Below the pieces are notes generated by a model that was not told the origin of the DNA, did no database searches, and saw nothing but the letters and a program-made list of their open reading frames with translations. From the IMG/VR virus record IMGVR_UViG_3300022822_000041, positions 1-38,236 of that record: a stretch of 38,236 bases of DNA. One strand, written 5' to 3'. The translations under genes and the position numbers were made by a program. This document shows positions 25,001 to 33,200 of the stretch, piece after piece; within the stretch, counting starts at the first letter, position 1; each line of letters starts with the position of its first letter. Origin of the DNA: a virus.

Positions 25001-27558
25001 GAAATAATGTCAGGAGTCCTGCTTTTGGAGACAGAAGAAACGTTAGAGGCAATAGTAGGAAATCCACCCCTTTAGATTTCTTAAACACAATATTCCCAGA
25101 CTTTGACACGCAACTTTCAGGCATTAACAAAAATCTAGCTCTTGCCCGAGACGGCGGGGATGGTTCTTTAGGCGCTTCGGGAAAAGCCGTTGAAGACTTA
25201 AACACGCTCGTTTCTGAATTAACGACCTTTGTGAATGGCGGAAAAATAACTCAAGAGAAATTACTTGCCCAAGTGTTCGGGGACGATGAGTCCTTATCTA
25301 AGAAGAGAAGTAAGGACCTTATTAAGGAGGTCTTGAACAGTCTTCAACAGCGCCAGCAAGCAGCCAACAAAGTTCAAGGGAACCTCAAGCAGTTTGATGA
25401 TTCCAATGAAACCAAGATACGGCAGGAGACGCTTAGAAAGAAAACGATTACTGATGGCCCGGGTGAGCAGGTTATTCAAATTAAGGAGGAGTTTCAATCT
25501 GCTTTTGAGGAAGTTATAAAAAAGAATCAAGATACCCCAGATGCAGAGCAAGACTATATTGCGCTTTATGATTCCGTTGAATTACTCGCGGCTAAAGCGG
25601 ATAAAGAACTTGACGCGATAACTGAAGCAGCTGAGGCCATGGCTCGTCAGTTAGTTGAGCCAGGAACCGAAGAAGAAGTGAATAAGCGGGCTCGAAAACT
25701 ATTGCGAGAAACGCGTTTCAACGCACTAGCTGCTACAGCAGAGTCAAACGTTAATGATGCTCAAAGACAAGCTGCAGAGCTTGCCACGCCAGATGTTAAC
25801 TTCAGATTCAGCCAGCAGGAAAAAGGGCTGGCTAACTTAATTTCCCCGCTTGAAGTTAGATTACGTGACAGTCTGGATATCGAGGAAAGTGGCGAGCTAA
25901 TCAATAAAATAATGGAGTACTACCGTCAGAAGGTAGATATTGAAACGGCTAGACTTGTATTTGATTCCAAGAAGGGTAAGGGGCTATCCGGCGAAGCTTT
26001 AGAAGTGCGAAATCGTGAAGCTGAAATAGACAAGCGAACCAAACTAGGGGAACTCAATTCCATTGCTTCAAAGAATCAAAGCAGAGTTGATATTGGAAAC
26101 GCATTAACCACCGCTTATGAAGGGGATGGCCAGCTTAATCTCAGTCGTACTAAATTCTCAGACGATGACCTATCAAAACAAATTACTAATTTTGTGGGGG
26201 CGGTTAAAACTACGATCGCTGACGAGTTGAAAACCTCTGAAAACCGAGCGGATATAGTCGGGAATACTTCCGCGCTTCGTAAAGTCGATGCGGAACGCTC
26301 CTTAGAACTTGGAGAGAATGAAGCTTACACCGGAAGAGCCCGACGCAGAAATATCGCGGACAGCGAATCTTCAATTGATGAGGTCAGCATCTTAGATGCT
26401 CAGTCTATTGATATTAGACGTAGAGCCTTAGCTTCCGCTATTGCGGATTACCAAAAGTTAATTGAAATACTCAATAGCCAAGTCGTCAACAACGAAGACC
26501 TAGCTAAAGGAAAATCTAAAACCGCAGCGATAAAGCAAGTTGCAGACCTTGAAAAATTAGTTACTAATCAGAAAAAATCCCTGATTGACCTAGATTCTCA
26601 AGCAGCGGAATCAGCGGAAGGCGTAGACAAGTTCGGACGGACCCTTACCAGCCTAAAGCGAGACCTAGAAGGTGGCAGCTACGACACGAACCGTCAGAGA
26701 AAGATTAAAGCTCAGGTATATGGCACAAGCTATACCCCAATCGGGGAGACTGTTGCAGATAATACGTATGCCGAGAATGAGTCGGGAGGCTTAGGTACTA
26801 AATTAACTAATGGTTTCAATGGGGCCCTTGAAGAGCTCAACATTGAGTTCTCAAACTTTGATGCTATAAGCACTTCGATTGAGGGTTTGACGGACTTAGC
26901 GAAGGGCATGGGCGACACTTTTGCCAATGCTTTTACTCAGTTTGCTACAGGGGCTTTGAGCGCTGAGGAAGCAACTAAACAACTGTTCGCATCTATGCTT
27001 CAATCGATGCTGAATATTGTGGCTCAGTCTGCATTCAAGCAGTTATTGTCCACGGTGTTTGGGAGTCTTGCAGGGGGTACTCTTGGGGGAGAAACAACTG
27101 GCGGTGGTGGCGGGGTAATGGGACCCCCCCCTCCTCCTACGGGTTATACGGGCGGTGAAGTAATGGCCGGAGGGGCCATCGGTCGCGGTTATTATGGTGG
27201 GGGTTTAATTAGTTCCGGGATAGGTAGCCGAGATTCTACGAATGCTCGGGTTGCCCGAGGGGAGTTTATCCTGCGTAAGAAAGCGGTAGACGCTTTGGGG
27301 GTTGATACGGTGCGAGCTCTTAACTCAGGGGATCCGAATATCATCGCCAAGCAAACCAGCAAAGTAGATGCGGGCACAATGCCAACGACTCAGGATAGTT
27401 CTGGCGGAGGTAAGACGGTAAACATGTATGTGGTCACTCCAGACCAAGTACCTCAGAACTTAGGCCCAAATGATGTAGTGCATGCCGTCAGTGATAACTT
27501 GATGCGGGGGGGCTCTTTGAAGACCTTAATTAAACGAATTAACATGGATACTTTATAA
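22051..27558 (+). CDS. Tape measure protein
   Basis: 1,835 aa. It sets tail length and later helps DNA cross the host envelope. By the usual 0.15 nm per residue, the tail would be about 270 nm. The N-terminal 400 residues are polar and helical with coiled coils. A TP901-type core follows (about 420-690, FKQLQSIVALTNTEMTELEE, with repeated helices). Two hydrophobic glycine-rich stretches (about 735-775 and 800-835) are likely membrane-active. A long coiled-coil region runs to 1600, and a Gly-rich segment near 1690-1720 precedes the conserved end. The start follows TTTGGAGATTGACG. Confidence 0.95.
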   Translation: MSTGNRIKQTLLNVGVDPKGIKDLDRMVKQFQALEKAMKDAGKSLKDAVPEITKDNLKKGGTPVDIGQTTQYRKLLDAQKQNIKGVSNQFVSDIVNNKGLGLTRSQKADVQRSFNNTFKEMMGDFTGSLKKQVKAQRKTLNDFYTQEFNKRPEIARRTPLTQNQARSLRGNELQAGLEATKVQLRGARAGLSFAQKNEGNDKLLTQANSEIKRLSKNLKLGNERFEDQTRILRKQSNVAAKAGFKDPALARSTSFFYNDQFRRNPATSRLPAIDGSSLGTLGAGDLRAQIASQKLLLKGANSARDIGQETRNTKLESQASRSIKSLSENLDKATLRLKELEKAARDAAAAEKRATTAETRKVNQQSKEQLRPTDQQRRVNNAMERNKQNSVNRNIDGGAGLFRQQASLLRNYAVLGGGVAAGAGAVSFAVELQKEFKQLQSIVALTNTEMTELEETLIGVSEKTKFSALDVTQAAVTLGQAGLGKNDIGNAIEGVTLFATAVGSDLKSAVDLATSTLGVFNKDSSEMVNIVDKMTTAVNSSKLNLDKLALGLQYSGNLAAQSNVSFEETVSALAAMANSGIRSGSTLGTGLRQIIIALQKPSAEFKDIIGGLGLTMDQLDISSRGLVPTLKLLADEGFTVRDAMKSMQVRAASAFGAFANNIDVADELQKKMRLSGSATQANAVQMTALAFQLERLYSIMKSIAFNAFEPVINSLTKLVEKTGDWLSQLREMKGLISLIGPGLAIYATAVGARSVGRLGVGLLSGGASLLGGAAIGGGKKASPESRTMGKLATAISGRGGLLSVLGGLSRLLSFLPGFGIAVAAGTAGVLAYNALDSQERSRDRVDTTQARINENDSDIETYEARVTKINAAIIELMDNQHLLADDKELNRRIQRLNDDFKLQGLYLDDNVTSYANLIDKMKEFRNEAIENRDVLTFRDRDSFLENNKAVIDELFSNDQESETILDSRFDRLINQTDPNADGARNNVRSPAFGDRRNVRGNSRKSTPLDFLNTIFPDFDTQLSGINKNLALARDGGDGSLGASGKAVEDLNTLVSELTTFVNGGKITQEKLLAQVFGDDESLSKKRSKDLIKEVLNSLQQRQQAANKVQGNLKQFDDSNETKIRQETLRKKTITDGPGEQVIQIKEEFQSAFEEVIKKNQDTPDAEQDYIALYDSVELLAAKADKELDAITEAAEAMARQLVEPGTEEEVNKRARKLLRETRFNALAATAESNVNDAQRQAAELATPDVNFRFSQQEKGLANLISPLEVRLRDSLDIEESGELINKIMEYYRQKVDIETARLVFDSKKGKGLSGEALEVRNREAEIDKRTKLGELNSIASKNQSRVDIGNALTTAYEGDGQLNLSRTKFSDDDLSKQITNFVGAVKTTIADELKTSENRADIVGNTSALRKVDAERSLELGENEAYTGRARRRNIADSESSIDEVSILDAQSIDIRRRALASAIADYQKLIEILNSQVVNNEDLAKGKSKTAAIKQVADLEKLVTNQKKSLIDLDSQAAESAEGVDKFGRTLTSLKRDLEGGSYDTNRQRKIKAQVYGTSYTPIGETVADNTYAENESGGLGTKLTNGFNGALEELNIEFSNFDAISTSIEGLTDLAKGMGDTFANAFTQFATGALSAEEATKQLFASMLQSMLNIVAQSAFKQLLSTVFGSLAGGTLGGETTGGGGGVMGPPPPPTGYTGGEVMAGGAIGRGYYGGGLISSGIGSRDSTNARVARGEFILRKKAVDALGVDTVRALNSGDPNIIAKQTSKVDAGTMPTTQDSSGGGKTVNMYVVTPDQVPQNLGPNDVVHAVSDNLMRGGSLKTLIKRINMDTL

Positions 27559-27559
27559 T

Positions 27560-27952
27560 ATGGCCTTGCAAACTTTTAATTTTCCGTACCACTCAGTGCA
27601 AACTGAATACCCCAACAGAGGGCTTTCGGTGGCCCTGGGGGGCGGCTGGGAATATACCGTTAAACCAAACACGCCGATAGCGGTAGATTTAACCCTAACT
27701 TTTGCTGCGATGAAACGCTTTGATGAGGGCTTAGTGCTGACCGACCGACAAGAGGATATCAGCCTTGCTCGTCTTGAAACATTCTACAGAGAACATGAGA
27801 TGCACGAATACTTTTTGTATGAGCACCCAAATTTAGGTAATATGGTTGTTAAGTTTTCAGCCCCGTTGGTCGTTCCTCCGGGGACTATTGGCGGAGATGG
27901 GGCCGTATTAAACCTGACTTTTCGGTTAAAACAGAGGTCAATAGGTTACTAA
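27560..27952 (+). CDS. Minor tail protein (gpM-like)
   Basis: 130 aa. It directly follows the tape measure and has the pattern of the lambda M / distal tail family: NFPYHSVQTEYPNRGLSVAL near the start, a helix with RLETFYREHEMHEYFLYEHP, and a C-terminal strand pair ending LTFRLKQRSIGY. It helps start tail assembly at the tip. The ATG lies 1 base after the tape measure stop. Confidence 0.75.
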   Translation: MALQTFNFPYHSVQTEYPNRGLSVALGGGWEYTVKPNTPIAVDLTLTFAAMKRFDEGLVLTDRQEDISLARLETFYREHEMHEYFLYEHPNLGNMVVKFSAPLVVPPGTIGGDGAVLNLTFRLKQRSIGY

Positions 27953-28014
27953 TTAACCTTTTATCAATTAAATGAATAAAATAGCTTGTAAATGGGCTTA
28001 AGTATAGGTAATCT

Positions 28015-28099
28015 ACACTCCGGTTAGCTTGCTACGGTAAGTTGATTATCGTCAATTCCAACATCAACCCCGCATTCATCGTGTGGGGTTTCTTTGTTT
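28015..28099 (+). ncRNA. Candidate antisense small RNA against the phage start element
   Basis: The segment lies between the M- and L-like genes and codes for nothing recognisable. It contains ATCGTCAATTCC (28048-28059), the exact complement of GGAATTGACGAT, the early form of the start element. A stem GTTGAT (28041-28046) with ATCAAC (28063-28068) places those bases in a 16-base loop. An intrinsic terminator ends the unit. A possible promoter is TTGTAA (27986-27991), 17 bases, then a poor -10 TAATCT (28009-28014). The RNA could block ribosome binding on early messages. It might instead be a relic of a leftward gene's start region. Confidence 0.35.
28066..28099 (+). terminator. Intrinsic terminator before the L-like gene
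   Basis: A 9-bp stem with one G-T pair (AACCCCGCA with TGTGGGGTT) around TTCATCG, followed by TCTTTGTTT. It sits 50 bases before the next start and would end the candidate small RNA or weaken read-through from upstream tail genes. Confidence 0.6.
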
Positions 28100-28147
28100 A
28101 TAGCCTGGAATAAGTTAGACTCAGGTTTAAAATTTGGAGAATTGACG

Positions 28148-28636
28148 ATGCCGGAAATTAGCGCAACTTTTAAAGAGGAAACTCAAAGCCTCTCACCTAC
28201 AAAACCTCTTACGTTTATAGAAATTCTTTTCGAAGACCATCTAGCCAACAACATTGCGCTGCGCTTTACCGATGGCGATACTGTTAATTGGAAGGGCCAA
28301 ACCTGGTCTAATCAACCTTTTAAAATGACGTCGATAATTAAGTCCTCTTCAGGGGAAGTTACCCGCCCAAAGCTCACTCTTCCGAATGACCAAGGGTTGT
28401 TCTCAGCTTACGTTTCTAAAAAGGTTCTGGACTTCGCAGAGGTTAATTCCTTTAAATGTTCTCCCTTGGAGCTGGATACCTTTGACGGGTTTCAACAAAG
28501 TTTTGTGGTATCTCATGTTGTCAGCTTATCTCAAGAAGCAATCACTATGGAATTAAGAAGAGCGAGTGATGGCAATAATTTTCGGTTACCCCCTAAGCGA
28601 TATACTCAACCAGAATTCCCAACGGTGATCGTATGA
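28148..28636 (+). CDS. Minor tail protein (gpL-like)
   Basis: 162 aa. It joins the tail tip under the M-like protein. The layout fits the L / DUF1833-like group: strands in the first 80 residues (FIEILFEDHLANNIALRFTD, GQTWSNQPFKM), and a C-terminus ending LPPKRYTQPEFPTVIV. Only one cysteine (FKCSP) is present, so the iron-sulphur cluster of lambda gpL is probably absent. The start is fixed by TTTGGAGAATTGACG; the frame is open for 18 more codons upstream through non-coding sequence. The end overlaps the next start (ATGA). Confidence 0.7.
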   Translation: MPEISATFKEETQSLSPTKPLTFIEILFEDHLANNIALRFTDGDTVNWKGQTWSNQPFKMTSIIKSSSGEVTRPKLTLPNDQGLFSAYVSKKVLDFAEVNSFKCSPLELDTFDGFQQSFVVSHVVSLSQEAITMELRRASDGNNFRLPPKRYTQPEFPTVIV

Positions 28637-29115
28637 TTAGTGAGCTCTTTAAGCTGGTTGGAAAGCCGTATGCTGAAGGTTATCAAGATTGCTATACCTT
28701 GGCTCAAAAGTATTACCTTCAGCAGTTTAATATCCAGCTGACGAATTATGCTCGTCCGAATAACTGGCATCATGTTACAGGCTTTAATTTGTTTGACCGA
28801 TTTTTTGAGGCTGAGGGTTTTCAGGACACAGGGAATAACGCCCATAATGTAAAAGTGGGGGATGCGTTGTTAATCAATATTGCCCGGAGCGCCTGTACGA
28901 ATCATGTGGCTATTTACGTTGGCCAAAATAAGATTTTGCATCACCTACAAGGTCAGAATTCTAAAATGGAGCCGTATTCAGACCGTTGGCGCTTTAGAGT
29001 AAAGCGAGTTTTGAGGACTCCTGCAGCGCATTATGGAAACGATTTAACTTCACTTTCTAGTTTTTACAATCAGTTGCCTCCAACCATCAAGAGCCGCCTA
29101 AAGAATGAAAATTAA
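28633..29115 (+). CDS. NlpC/P60 cysteine peptidase, tail tip (C-terminal half of gpK)
   Basis: 160 aa. It probably cuts peptidoglycan peptides during tail entry or acts in tip assembly. The active site is visible: Cys20 in YQDCYTLAQ, His91 in TNHVAIYVG and His103 in KILHHLQ. In lambda these residues lie in the C-terminal domain of gpK. Here the domain is a separate gene placed before the JAB gene. Its start overlaps the L-like stop by 4 bases, and its end overlaps the JAB gene by 11. Confidence 0.85.
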   Translation: MISELFKLVGKPYAEGYQDCYTLAQKYYLQQFNIQLTNYARPNNWHHVTGFNLFDRFFEAEGFQDTGNNAHNVKVGDALLINIARSACTNHVAIYVGQNKILHHLQGQNSKMEPYSDRWRFRVKRVLRTPAAHYGNDLTSLSSFYNQLPPTIKSRLKNEN

Positions 29116-29449
29116 ACTTGCTAAGTTACACAGCTATTGGGTGCCTGATATTGAGCGATGTGGATTTGTTTTAACAACGGGCGAAATCCTTGAGGCCGAG
29201 AATATCCACAATAACCCAGCCGAGGAATTTGAAATATGTCCTTCCGAATTTGAGAGTTATACGGATAGAGTTGCAGCGGTTTGGCACTCGCACCCAATTA
29301 CAAATGCCAACTTGAGCCTTGCAGACTACGACACCTTTGATAACTTTAGGAACCTAACGCATATTATTGTCGGCCAGCATGAGGTTATCAGTTACAAATT
29401 TAAAAATTCTGTATTACTAATAGACGAGGTTTACCGTGGTAACAATTAA
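29105..29449 (+). CDS. JAB/MPN metallopeptidase-like tail protein (N-terminal half of gpK)
   Basis: 114 aa with a complete JAMM motif: Glu17 (ERCGF), His61 and His63 in WHSHP, Ser71 and Asp74, in the exact HxH-x7-S-x2-D spacing. All zinc ligands are present, so it may be an active isopeptidase or peptidase. In lambda gpK this domain is N-terminal and fused to NlpC/P60; here it is split off and follows it. It overlaps both neighbours, so the three products are made together. Confidence 0.85.
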   Translation: MKIKLAKLHSYWVPDIERCGFVLTTGEILEAENIHNNPAEEFEICPSEFESYTDRVAAVWHSHPITNANLSLADYDTFDNFRNLTHIIVGQHEVISYKFKNSVLLIDEVYRGNN

Positions 29450-30167
29450 TCTAACCGGTTTCGATAATAGCATTCCCAAGACCATTAAACTTGAGGCCAG
29501 AACTTACAAAGAGGCCCTTGAAGGGCTTAAGTTATTCGATTTCTTCAATCCTATAAAGCAGACAAAGCGATTTATTTGTGAGGTATCCGAGTGCAACGAG
29601 GCACAAAAGTTTACTTCAGATATTAAGAATGGCGTAATGACTTTGGTATGTAACGAAACCGTAAAACAAAAGCAACTTAGGGGGGCGGGGAATAGAAACG
29701 TACGTTTTGTAATTGGCGTCATCCTGATTGTTACTGCGGTTATATTAACTTCGGGTATGGCCCTTGCGGAGATACCCTGGTATATGACTGTGATGTTCAA
29801 TGTGGGTGTCAGTTTGGTTCTTGGCGCTATTATTGAGCTGATAACAGAACCCGGTTCTGGAGATGCTAACAAGCGGCAAAGTCGCTCGGCTAGAACATAC
29901 CCAAACACAGTGGAATCGGGAACCCCGATAGCCTTGATATTTGGTACCCACCGTTTCGGGGGGCATATCTTTAGCGTCAATATTGAGTCCGCCAACGGTT
30001 CGGATGTCTATTTCAGTAAGTTTGCCGAAAATCTTTGGGTCAATATAGACCCCAACCGCCGGGACTCTTGGGATATGGTCTATAGAAATGCTGACACAAA
30101 GGAAACAGGCCTTCAAGAATGGGAGGGTTATTTAAGGACCCAAATCGGGGGGTACCAGATACCTTAA
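29436..30167 (+). CDS. Tail assembly protein (gpI-like)
   Basis: 243 aa. It begins with a ubiquitin-like beta-grasp region (LEARTYKEALEGLKLFDFF), followed by two hydrophobic segments (about 90-111 and 115-140) and a C-terminal part with the I-like pattern PNTVESGTPIALIFGTHRFG. gpI is needed to assemble the J protein on the tail tip and is not in mature virions. The start is GTG at 29436 with GAGG upstream, overlapping the JAB gene by 14 bases. Confidence 0.8.
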   Translation: MVTINLTGFDNSIPKTIKLEARTYKEALEGLKLFDFFNPIKQTKRFICEVSECNEAQKFTSDIKNGVMTLVCNETVKQKQLRGAGNRNVRFVIGVILIVTAVILTSGMALAEIPWYMTVMFNVGVSLVLGAIIELITEPGSGDANKRQSRSARTYPNTVESGTPIALIFGTHRFGGHIFSVNIESANGSDVYFSKFAENLWVNIDPNRRDSWDMVYRNADTKETGLQEWEGYLRTQIGGYQIP

Positions 30168-30179
30168 AAAGAAACTGAG

Positions 30180-30225
30180 TGATATAGTACAGGCCTACAA
30201 TTTAAATATGACGATGATTAACTAG
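30180..30225 (+). promoter_or_regulatory. Putative promoter and leader of the J gene with a mini-ORF
   Basis: TGATATAGT (30180-30188) is an extended -10 with one change from consensus and no clear -35, like that before the terminase. The leader has ACAATTTAAATATGACGATG, a diverged start element. Its ATG (30214) begins a frame of three codons (Met-Ile-Asn-stop), whose stop overlaps TAGGAG, the ribosome-binding site of J. Confidence 0.5.
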
Positions 30226-30233
30226 GAGCACCC

Positions 30234-33200
30234 ATGAAATATAAGGGTAGTGGCGGCGGAGGACCGTCTGATAAGTCAGACACTTTATTTTCTACGGATG
30301 CTTTTGAAATCCTTTTAGGTATTGCTGAAGGACCTATATTTGGTATAGCTGGGGACACCCCAGAAGAAAAGCTGCAGAATATTTTTATTAATGATACGCC
30401 TATCTTTGATACGAATAATGTCGATAATTTCGATGAAAGCCAATTACTCATCCGTTTTGAAAAAGGGTTAGAAGTTACTGCTGCGGAAGACCCTGAGTTT
30501 GGGCAAACTCCAATTCGGTATATTTTTGATGGTGCAACGGTTAACCAATCAGTTGGCTCGCAATTACTTTTTGAGGTCCCGATTTCAAAAACGACCCCGC
30601 TAATTACTGGCGGGTTTGACCGTATTCAAGTTAGAATTTTGGTGTCCTCCCTTGTCAGATACACCGATGATGGCGCTAGAACTCATGAAGTGGATTTTGA
30701 CATAAAATGCACAAAGGTTGGAGCTACAACTTGGACCCTCGAAAGTCACAATATTTCAGGGAAAACTACAGGTAGTGGATTTACTCGGGAGTACACGATA
30801 ATCGTACCCCGAACTGTGGGGACTGAAGCCTACGAAATTGAAGTAGTAAAGCGCACCAACGATGAAGATGATGATAAGAGGGACTCCCAAATATATTGGC
30901 AGTCTTACGACCTAATCAGCTCGAAAGGGGACGCCTATTCAAACGATGAAACCCCCTATAGTGACCCGAGTTTAGAGTATCATCCGGGAACCTCGATGCT
31001 GCATTTTTCAGGGGTTCTAGGGCAGCAATTAAATTCTGTCCCGACAATCAATGCGAACTACCGAGGGCTAATGTGCTCGGTACCCTCAAACTACACTCCG
31101 GAAACTAAAACCTATGATGAAACATCCGCATGGGACGGCACCTTTAGCGCTGAGAAATACCCCACGGATAATCCAGTTTGGTTGGCTCATGAGCTAATCA
31201 CAAACCTGCGTTTCGGCGCAGTTAGGTATAACCCAAAAATAAAGGTCAACCGCTACTCTTGGTATGAAAAAGCAAAGTATGCCGATGGCTATAATGCGAT
31301 TACTGGGGTTAAAGATTTAAACGACCCAATCTCAGGGGCTCAGCAAGTTGCGCGGTACACCTTCAACGCCGTATTGACCGACCCAAGCAACGGCATTAAA
31401 TTCGTTAATCAGATACTGGCAACGGCCTATTTCCTCGCCGTAGAAGATGAGCTTGGTGAAATCAAGCTTTATGCCGACATGCCTTCTTTGCCTGTAGAGA
31501 CCCTCACCCCTGAAATGTGCGTTCAAGTGACAGGACAGAGTGAGTTTTTATATTCTTACTCGCCTCTTAAAGAGCGCAGCAATGAAGTCAAAGCCAGTTA
31601 CATCGACAAGGACAATGAGTACGTAACGCAGTATTTGGGGGCTATAAGAGATGAGGATGCTATTGCCAAGTACGGGCTAAACTCAACGGAGTTCACTGCG
31701 CTAGGAACCACCACTTCGTGGGAATGCTATCGCAAGATGTATTTGATGCTGTCCTCAATGCTGTCCGAAGTTGAAATCGTTACTTTTACGTTGCCCCTTG
31801 CAGGAATTCAATTCAGCATATTTGAAGTGGTTAATATTATTGACCCCGTGATGGGGTATGGCCTTTCAGGTCGAATTATTTCCCTTAATTATGCCTCTCG
31901 AAAGATAAGTGTCCGGGACCCATTATTCATTGATGAAACTGGGATTTACACCGTAAAAATTCAGGGCCTAACGCAAACCCACGAATACACAACCTTTATA
32001 TCTCTGGACAAAGAAGGAATCCCGCTATTTGAATTTACGTTGAACGCGGACCTCCCTCCTCAAGTTGAGCTTGCAGAGTACCCAGTGGTGCGTATCGAGA
32101 ACCCAATAAATTCAACGAAGACTGTTGGCCTTCCTAAGCCTTATCGCATCACGAACATTGAAGAGAGCGATGATAAGGGCATCGACATGTATGTTATTAG
32201 TGCTGTTGAGGTTAATCCTAACAAGCACACTGACGCGGATTTACTGACCCAGAGTGTCACGCCCCAATATAATTTCTTCAGGTCTAAGCCACTTAAGAAG
32301 GTCCAGAACCTACAAGTTGTTGACCAGAGCACGGTGCGAACGCTAAAAGGGGCGAATAACAGCCTCTGGATAAGTTGGGATGAGCAAGAAGACCGCCCAC
32401 TTGGAACGCTTTATAATATTGAGGTGATAACCGATAGTATATCTGGGGCGAACCAGACCTACATCACGTCTGAGAACTTTGCAGAAATTAAAGGTTTGGA
32501 CTTTGGTAATATTATTATCCAAGTGACCGCTGAAGCTAATTCTGTCTCAGGGCCTTCAGCATTCGTTAAGTGGGAAATTGTGAGGGTTAACGCTGGGGAC
32601 TTAACATTATCTTCAGCTGTTCCGGTGATAAATGCCGCCCTAAATGGGTTTGTATTGAACGCGGACTTAGAGCTCCCCTATGCGTTTAGCAATAACCCAA
32701 ATGAGGTAATCGACCTGCTTAAAGTCGGGTATATCGATCGCGTTTTCTGCCAGCTCTTTGACATCTCAGGAACGGGGAATGTTTACCTTGGTGAGTTCTT
32801 TTCTAAGAACGGAGAGTTTAATCTCACGGCCAGCCAAATAAGACAGGTACTGAAGAATCCGGAGGTACTCCCCGATGAGCTGCAGCTGCGCTTTCATTTT
32901 GAGGACTCGGTTAGAGACCGCTATCCAGGTACTTCAAATTTGGATTTTACTTATGTGATCCAAACGGTAGGGACTATAACCGGCGTGGTACTCTCCGCTT
33001 TAGACAGTGATTATTCTGAGTACCAAGCGGATTGGGATAGTACGCACTTTGGCTACGATGTGACATTATTTGAGAATGATGGGAAGACTGTTGTTTTCAA
33101 AACTACCGTGTTTACTAACAGCCTCAATCTACCGACCTTAGATCCAAGCAAGAATTATAAATTTGTTATTCAAGGGTTCTCAGAAGCTTACGTTTATAGT

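Noticed and set aside
28046-28060. Leftward gene start at the inverted start element
   Set aside because: On the minus strand the element is followed by ATAATC with no ATG and no open frame; a relic cannot be excluded, but no gene is supported.
29504-29995. Minus-strand 163-codon frame opposite the I-like gene
   Set aside because: Shadow of a well-supported tail gene with coupled start and end; no independent signals.
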